Positions 28,412 to 30,408 of a DNA stretch of 30,408 bases are shown in pieces. How positions within the stretch are numbered: position 1 is the stretch's first letter; every line of letters begins with the position of its first letter. Origin of the DNA: a virus; IMG/VR virus record IMGVR_UViG_3300030294_000566, positions 1-30,408 of that record. One strand, 5' to 3'. The position numbers and the translations under genes were made by a program. The notes below the pieces were generated by a model. It had not been told where the DNA came from and did not search any database. It was given only the letters and a program-made list of their open reading frames with translations.

Positions 28412-29392
28412 ATGAAAAAAGAATGGGATGAAAATGAAATTAAAATATTAAGTGAAAATTTGAATAAATCATATGAAGAATTATCTAAATTATTAAATAT
28501 ATCAAAAGATTCAATAAGAGGTAAAGTTAGAACTATTAATTCTGATAATAAATGTAAAAAAACATTATTTGAATATGTTAATTGGGTGGATGTTCAAAAT
28601 TATTATAATTTGAATAATATGTGGGATGATGTTCTTAAAAAATTTAATATAAATAATTCCACATTAAATAAAGCTGTTGAATCTAATTTATTTAAGACTA
28701 GAAGTAAAAGTGAATCATTTATAATATCAAGAAAAAAAACAAAAAGATACCATAGTGAAGAAGTAAAAAAGAAAATATCAATAAGTAGAACAAAATATTT
28801 AAAAGAACATCCAGAAAAAGTTCCTTATTTGTTAAATCATTATAGCAAAGGTCCAAGTTATCCTGAGAGATATTTTGATGAAATATTTAATGGTAAATTT
28901 GAATATGAAAAATATGTACAATCAAGTTTATATCATATAGATTTTTCTATAACTAATAAAAAAATAGCAATTGAAATAGATGGAGATCAACATTACTTAG
29001 ATAAAAAAATAGTAGAATCAGATATAAGAAAAAATAAATATTTGATATCTGATGGATGGGATATAATAAGAATAAAATGGAGTGATTATCAAAAAATGAC
29101 AAGAACAGAAAAAGAAAAATATATTACTGGGTTATTAGAATATATTAATAATTTATCTAATAATAAACCAATAATAGAATATAAAGATAACTATACTTAT
29201 TGTATAAATTGTGGAGAAAAAATATGGAAAACTTCTATTAGGTGTGTAAAGTGTGCACATTTATTACAAAGAAAGGTATTAGAAAGACCTTCTAAAGATG
29301 ATTTGATTTTGATGGTAAAAGAAACAAGTTTAGAATCTGTTGGTAGAAAGTATGGAGTTACTGGAAATTCTATTAAAAAATGGATTAAATAA
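28412..29392 (+). CDS. Homing endonuclease-like protein (Vsr/EDxHD-type)
   Basis: The 326-aa product has an N-terminal helix-turn-helix (MKKEWDENEIKILSENLNKS). A nuclease domain of PD-(D/E)XK/Vsr type follows, with Asp177 (HIDFSI), Glu188 in AIEIDGDQHY, and WDIIRIKWSDYQ. The C-terminus has a zinc ribbon (Cys264, Cys267, Cys278, Cys281) followed by a second helix-turn-helix (ESVGRKYGVTGNSIKKWIK). This combination is common in free-standing phage homing endonucleases, which cut related genomes and spread themselves. It sits between two tRNA genes, a frequent insertion setting. Confidence 0.88.
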   Translation: MKKEWDENEIKILSENLNKSYEELSKLLNISKDSIRGKVRTINSDNKCKKTLFEYVNWVDVQNYYNLNNMWDDVLKKFNINNSTLNKAVESNLFKTRSKSESFIISRKKTKRYHSEEVKKKISISRTKYLKEHPEKVPYLLNHYSKGPSYPERYFDEIFNGKFEYEKYVQSSLYHIDFSITNKKIAIEIDGDQHYLDKKIVESDIRKNKYLISDGWDIIRIKWSDYQKMTRTEKEKYITGLLEYINNLSNNKPIIEYKDNYTYCINCGEKIWKTSIRCVKCAHLLQRKVLERPSKDDLILMVKETSLESVGRKYGVTGNSIKKWIK

Positions 29393-29406
29393 AAAAATAA
29401 AATATT

Positions 29407-29465
29407 TGTCATAGTGAATGACAGTTATTCAGTTAGGCTGGACATAAAAATTATTCATCTGAATA
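29407..29465 (+). other. Possible structured RNA leader
   Basis: Two short stems occur in the 140-nt gap before the 29533 gene: TGTCAT/ATGACA (29407-29423) and TATTCAG/CTGAATA (29426-29465). The gap has no supported gene. It could be a 5' leader structure or a decayed tRNA. No riboswitch class is recognised. Confidence 0.3.
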
Positions 29466-29532
29466 GTGAGAAGCTATTATAAAAAAATAAATATAAAATC
29501 ATGGGGTAAAGTTAGATTTCGGCAGAAAGTTT

Positions 29533-29844
29533 ATGACACAAAGAGATGAAACAGGTAGATTCATTGTTAAGTCATTAAAAACAGGTAAAAGTTATTATGT
29601 GGAACCAATTGGTTCAAAACGTTCAGCAGATTGGGGTTCATATAATCCAAGTACAGGAAATATAGAACATAAAAAGGGATATGACAAATTTTCAGGTGCA
29701 ATATCAGAAGATGAAAGTCTAATCACAAAAGATAATGGATTTAATGATATTACTTATACAGGAATTGGTGTTTCACCATTCTCAGTGATTGATAAATTAG
29801 ATTCAGAATATGCAAAAAAATTAATACTTGAAAAAAACAAGTAA
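29533..29844 (+). CDS. Conserved phage hypothetical protein
   Basis: This 103-aa protein begins MTQRDETGRFIVKSLKTGKS, then YYVEPIGSKRSADWGSYNPS, HKKGYDKFSGAI and ends with GIGVSPFSVIDKLDSEYAK. I recognise the TxRDExGRFxV and ADWGS segments from uncharacterised proteins of many large phages. Function unknown. The stop lies 8 nt before tRNA-Phe, so tRNA and mRNA are probably cut from one transcript. Confidence 0.82.
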   Translation: MTQRDETGRFIVKSLKTGKSYYVEPIGSKRSADWGSYNPSTGNIEHKKGYDKFSGAISEDESLITKDNGFNDITYTGIGVSPFSVIDKLDSEYAKKLILEKNK

Positions 29845-29852
29845 TGGTATAA

Positions 29853-29927
29853 GGGTAAATCGTATAGGTGCTTATTGTACGTTGGTCTGAAAAACCAAAG
29901 GCTGGTGTTGAACTCACCGTTTACTCA
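29853..29927 (+). tRNA. tRNA-Phe (GAA)
   Basis: The full cloverleaf is present. The acceptor GGGTAAA pairs with TTTACTC (one G:U), discriminator A. The D-stem is GTAT/GTAC with an 11-nt loop. The anticodon stem TTGGT/ACCAA encloses CTGAAAA, giving GAA at 29889-29891. The variable loop is 4 nt and the T-arm is TGGTG-TTGAACT-CACCG. Length is 75 nt and CCA is not encoded. Position 9 is C, and the D-loop is unusual in placing GG near its start. Confidence 0.88.
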
Positions 29928-29942
29928 CTGAAATAGTATTTT

Positions 29943-29996
29943 AATGTAGTTTGAGACTATAGTATTTTTTTATATACTACAAAAAAAGACTACATT
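29943..29996 (+). promoter_or_regulatory. Hairpin ending at the HNH-type gene start
   Basis: An outer stem AATGTAGT (29943-29950) pairs with ACTACATT (29989-29996), whose last base abuts the ATG at 29997. An inner stem TAGTAT/ATACTA spans 29960-29979. Folding would bury the translation-initiation region. It follows tRNA-Phe, so it might also serve as a weak terminator or processing site. Confidence 0.55.
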
Positions 29997-30408
29997 ATGA
30001 AAAGTAAAAATTGGACAAAGGAAGAAGATAATTTATTAACTAATTATTATACCCTTTATGGTATAGATGAGTGTTTAAAAGTATTAGATAGAACAAAAAG
30101 ATCAATCCAATTAAGAAGGAAAAAATTAAATATTTTAGCAAATAATAATATTAAAGATAAATATCATAAAGAAAATTTAGAAAAAATTGTAGTTGAATCT
30201 AAAACATATTTAGAATGTCTTAAAAAATTAGGAATTAAAAATATGGGATCATCTTACAACACATTAAAAAAATATATAAAAAAATATAATATTAGTATAG
30301 AACATTTTGAAAATAATATTATAGATGTTATTCATAATAAAATTGATTTATCTAAAATATTAATTGAGAATTCAACATATAATACAACAATATTAAAAGA
30401 AAGACTTT
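29997..30408 (+). CDS. HNH-type homing endonuclease, N-terminal part
   Basis: The frame starts at ATG 29997 and runs off the right edge after 137 codons. It begins MKSKNWTKEEDNLLTNYYTL, a Myb/SANT-like helix-turn-helix with RTKRSIQLRRKKLNI. It then has SKTYLECLKKLGIKNMGSSY and NTLKKYIKKYNISIEHF, a segment often found before the HNH nuclease core in phage and viral homing endonucleases. The nuclease motif itself lies outside the window, so the call rests on these DNA-binding segments. A second LIENSTYNTTILKERL copy of that segment seems to begin at the edge. Confidence 0.75.
   Translation, partial: MKSKNWTKEEDNLLTNYYTLYGIDECLKVLDRTKRSIQLRRKKLNILANNNIKDKYHKENLEKIVVESKTYLECLKKLGIKNMGSSYNTLKKYIKKYNISIEHFENNIIDVIHNKIDLSKILIENSTYNTTILKERL

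Noticed and set aside
1-30408. Alternative genetic code with reassigned stop codons
   Set aside because: TAA, TGA (for example 2642-2644) and TAG (14637-14639, 26184-26186) all end genes at sensible places, and no gene is broken by in-frame stops of one type.

Overview
This window looks like part of a large (probably jumbo) tailed phage that infects a Bacteroidota host. It is very A+T-rich, genes are packed end to end with ATGA-type overlaps, and most genes lack Shine-Dalgarno sequences. Several promoters match the Bacteroidota vegetative consensus (TTG or TTTG, 19-20 nt, then TAnnTTTG; clearest at 12790-12820, 23971-24000, 26715-26746, 27941-27972, and 9327-9358 on the minus strand). Phage character comes from a T4-like primase, homing-type endonucleases beside tRNA genes, an orphan DNA methyltransferase, a DnaQ-like exonuclease and dozens of small unknown proteins. 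No structural genes lie in the window, so the phage call is inferred. TAA, TGA and TAG all end genes, so the code looks standard.

Layout. 1-1676 (minus): four small overlapping genes, three of which start with an almost identical N-terminus (M-I-x-N-F-K-[LI]-F-E) and end in KFN[LI]. 1723-5431 (plus): small unknown genes, some sharing these end motifs, then a HAD-family phosphatase. 5486-9305 (minus): a small gene, then an operon read infC (initiation factor IF-3), unknown, pepF (M3 oligoendopeptidase), and two small GDK-type proteins. 9391-12721 (minus): primase with an HD hydrolase, a YopX-like protein, and two small genes. 12841-17605 (plus): small genes, nicotinamidase, CYTH protein and nicotinate phosphoribosyltransferase. 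17593-19027 (minus): a five-repeat zinc/endonuclease protein behind a ribbon-helix-helix protein. 19151-26690 (plus): a second ribbon-helix-helix protein, methyltransferase, exonuclease, a deoxyribosyltransferase-like/phosphoesterase fusion, ASCH protein, SmpB and a SpoT/MESH1-like HD protein. 26699-30408 (plus): three near-identical promoters, a small lipoprotein, a decayed gene, an interrupted tRNA-like gene, a cupin-like protein, a UUU-anticodon tRNA with a long variable arm, tRNA-Phe(GAA), and two homing-endonuclease-type genes (the last cut by the window edge).

How it may fit together (inference). One theme is control of host translation: IF-3, SmpB, tRNAs, an ASCH protein and a possible (p)ppGpp hydrolase. 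A second is NAD salvage by nicotinamidase plus nicotinate phosphoribosyltransferase, which could replenish NAD under phage demand or NAD-depleting defences. A third is a set of small proteins whose N-termini resemble the capsid-targeting peptides of T4 internal proteins, so they may be packaged and injected. The most unusual single objects are the 187-nt interrupted tRNA-like gene at 27233-27419 and the bookended small-gene array at 497-1676.
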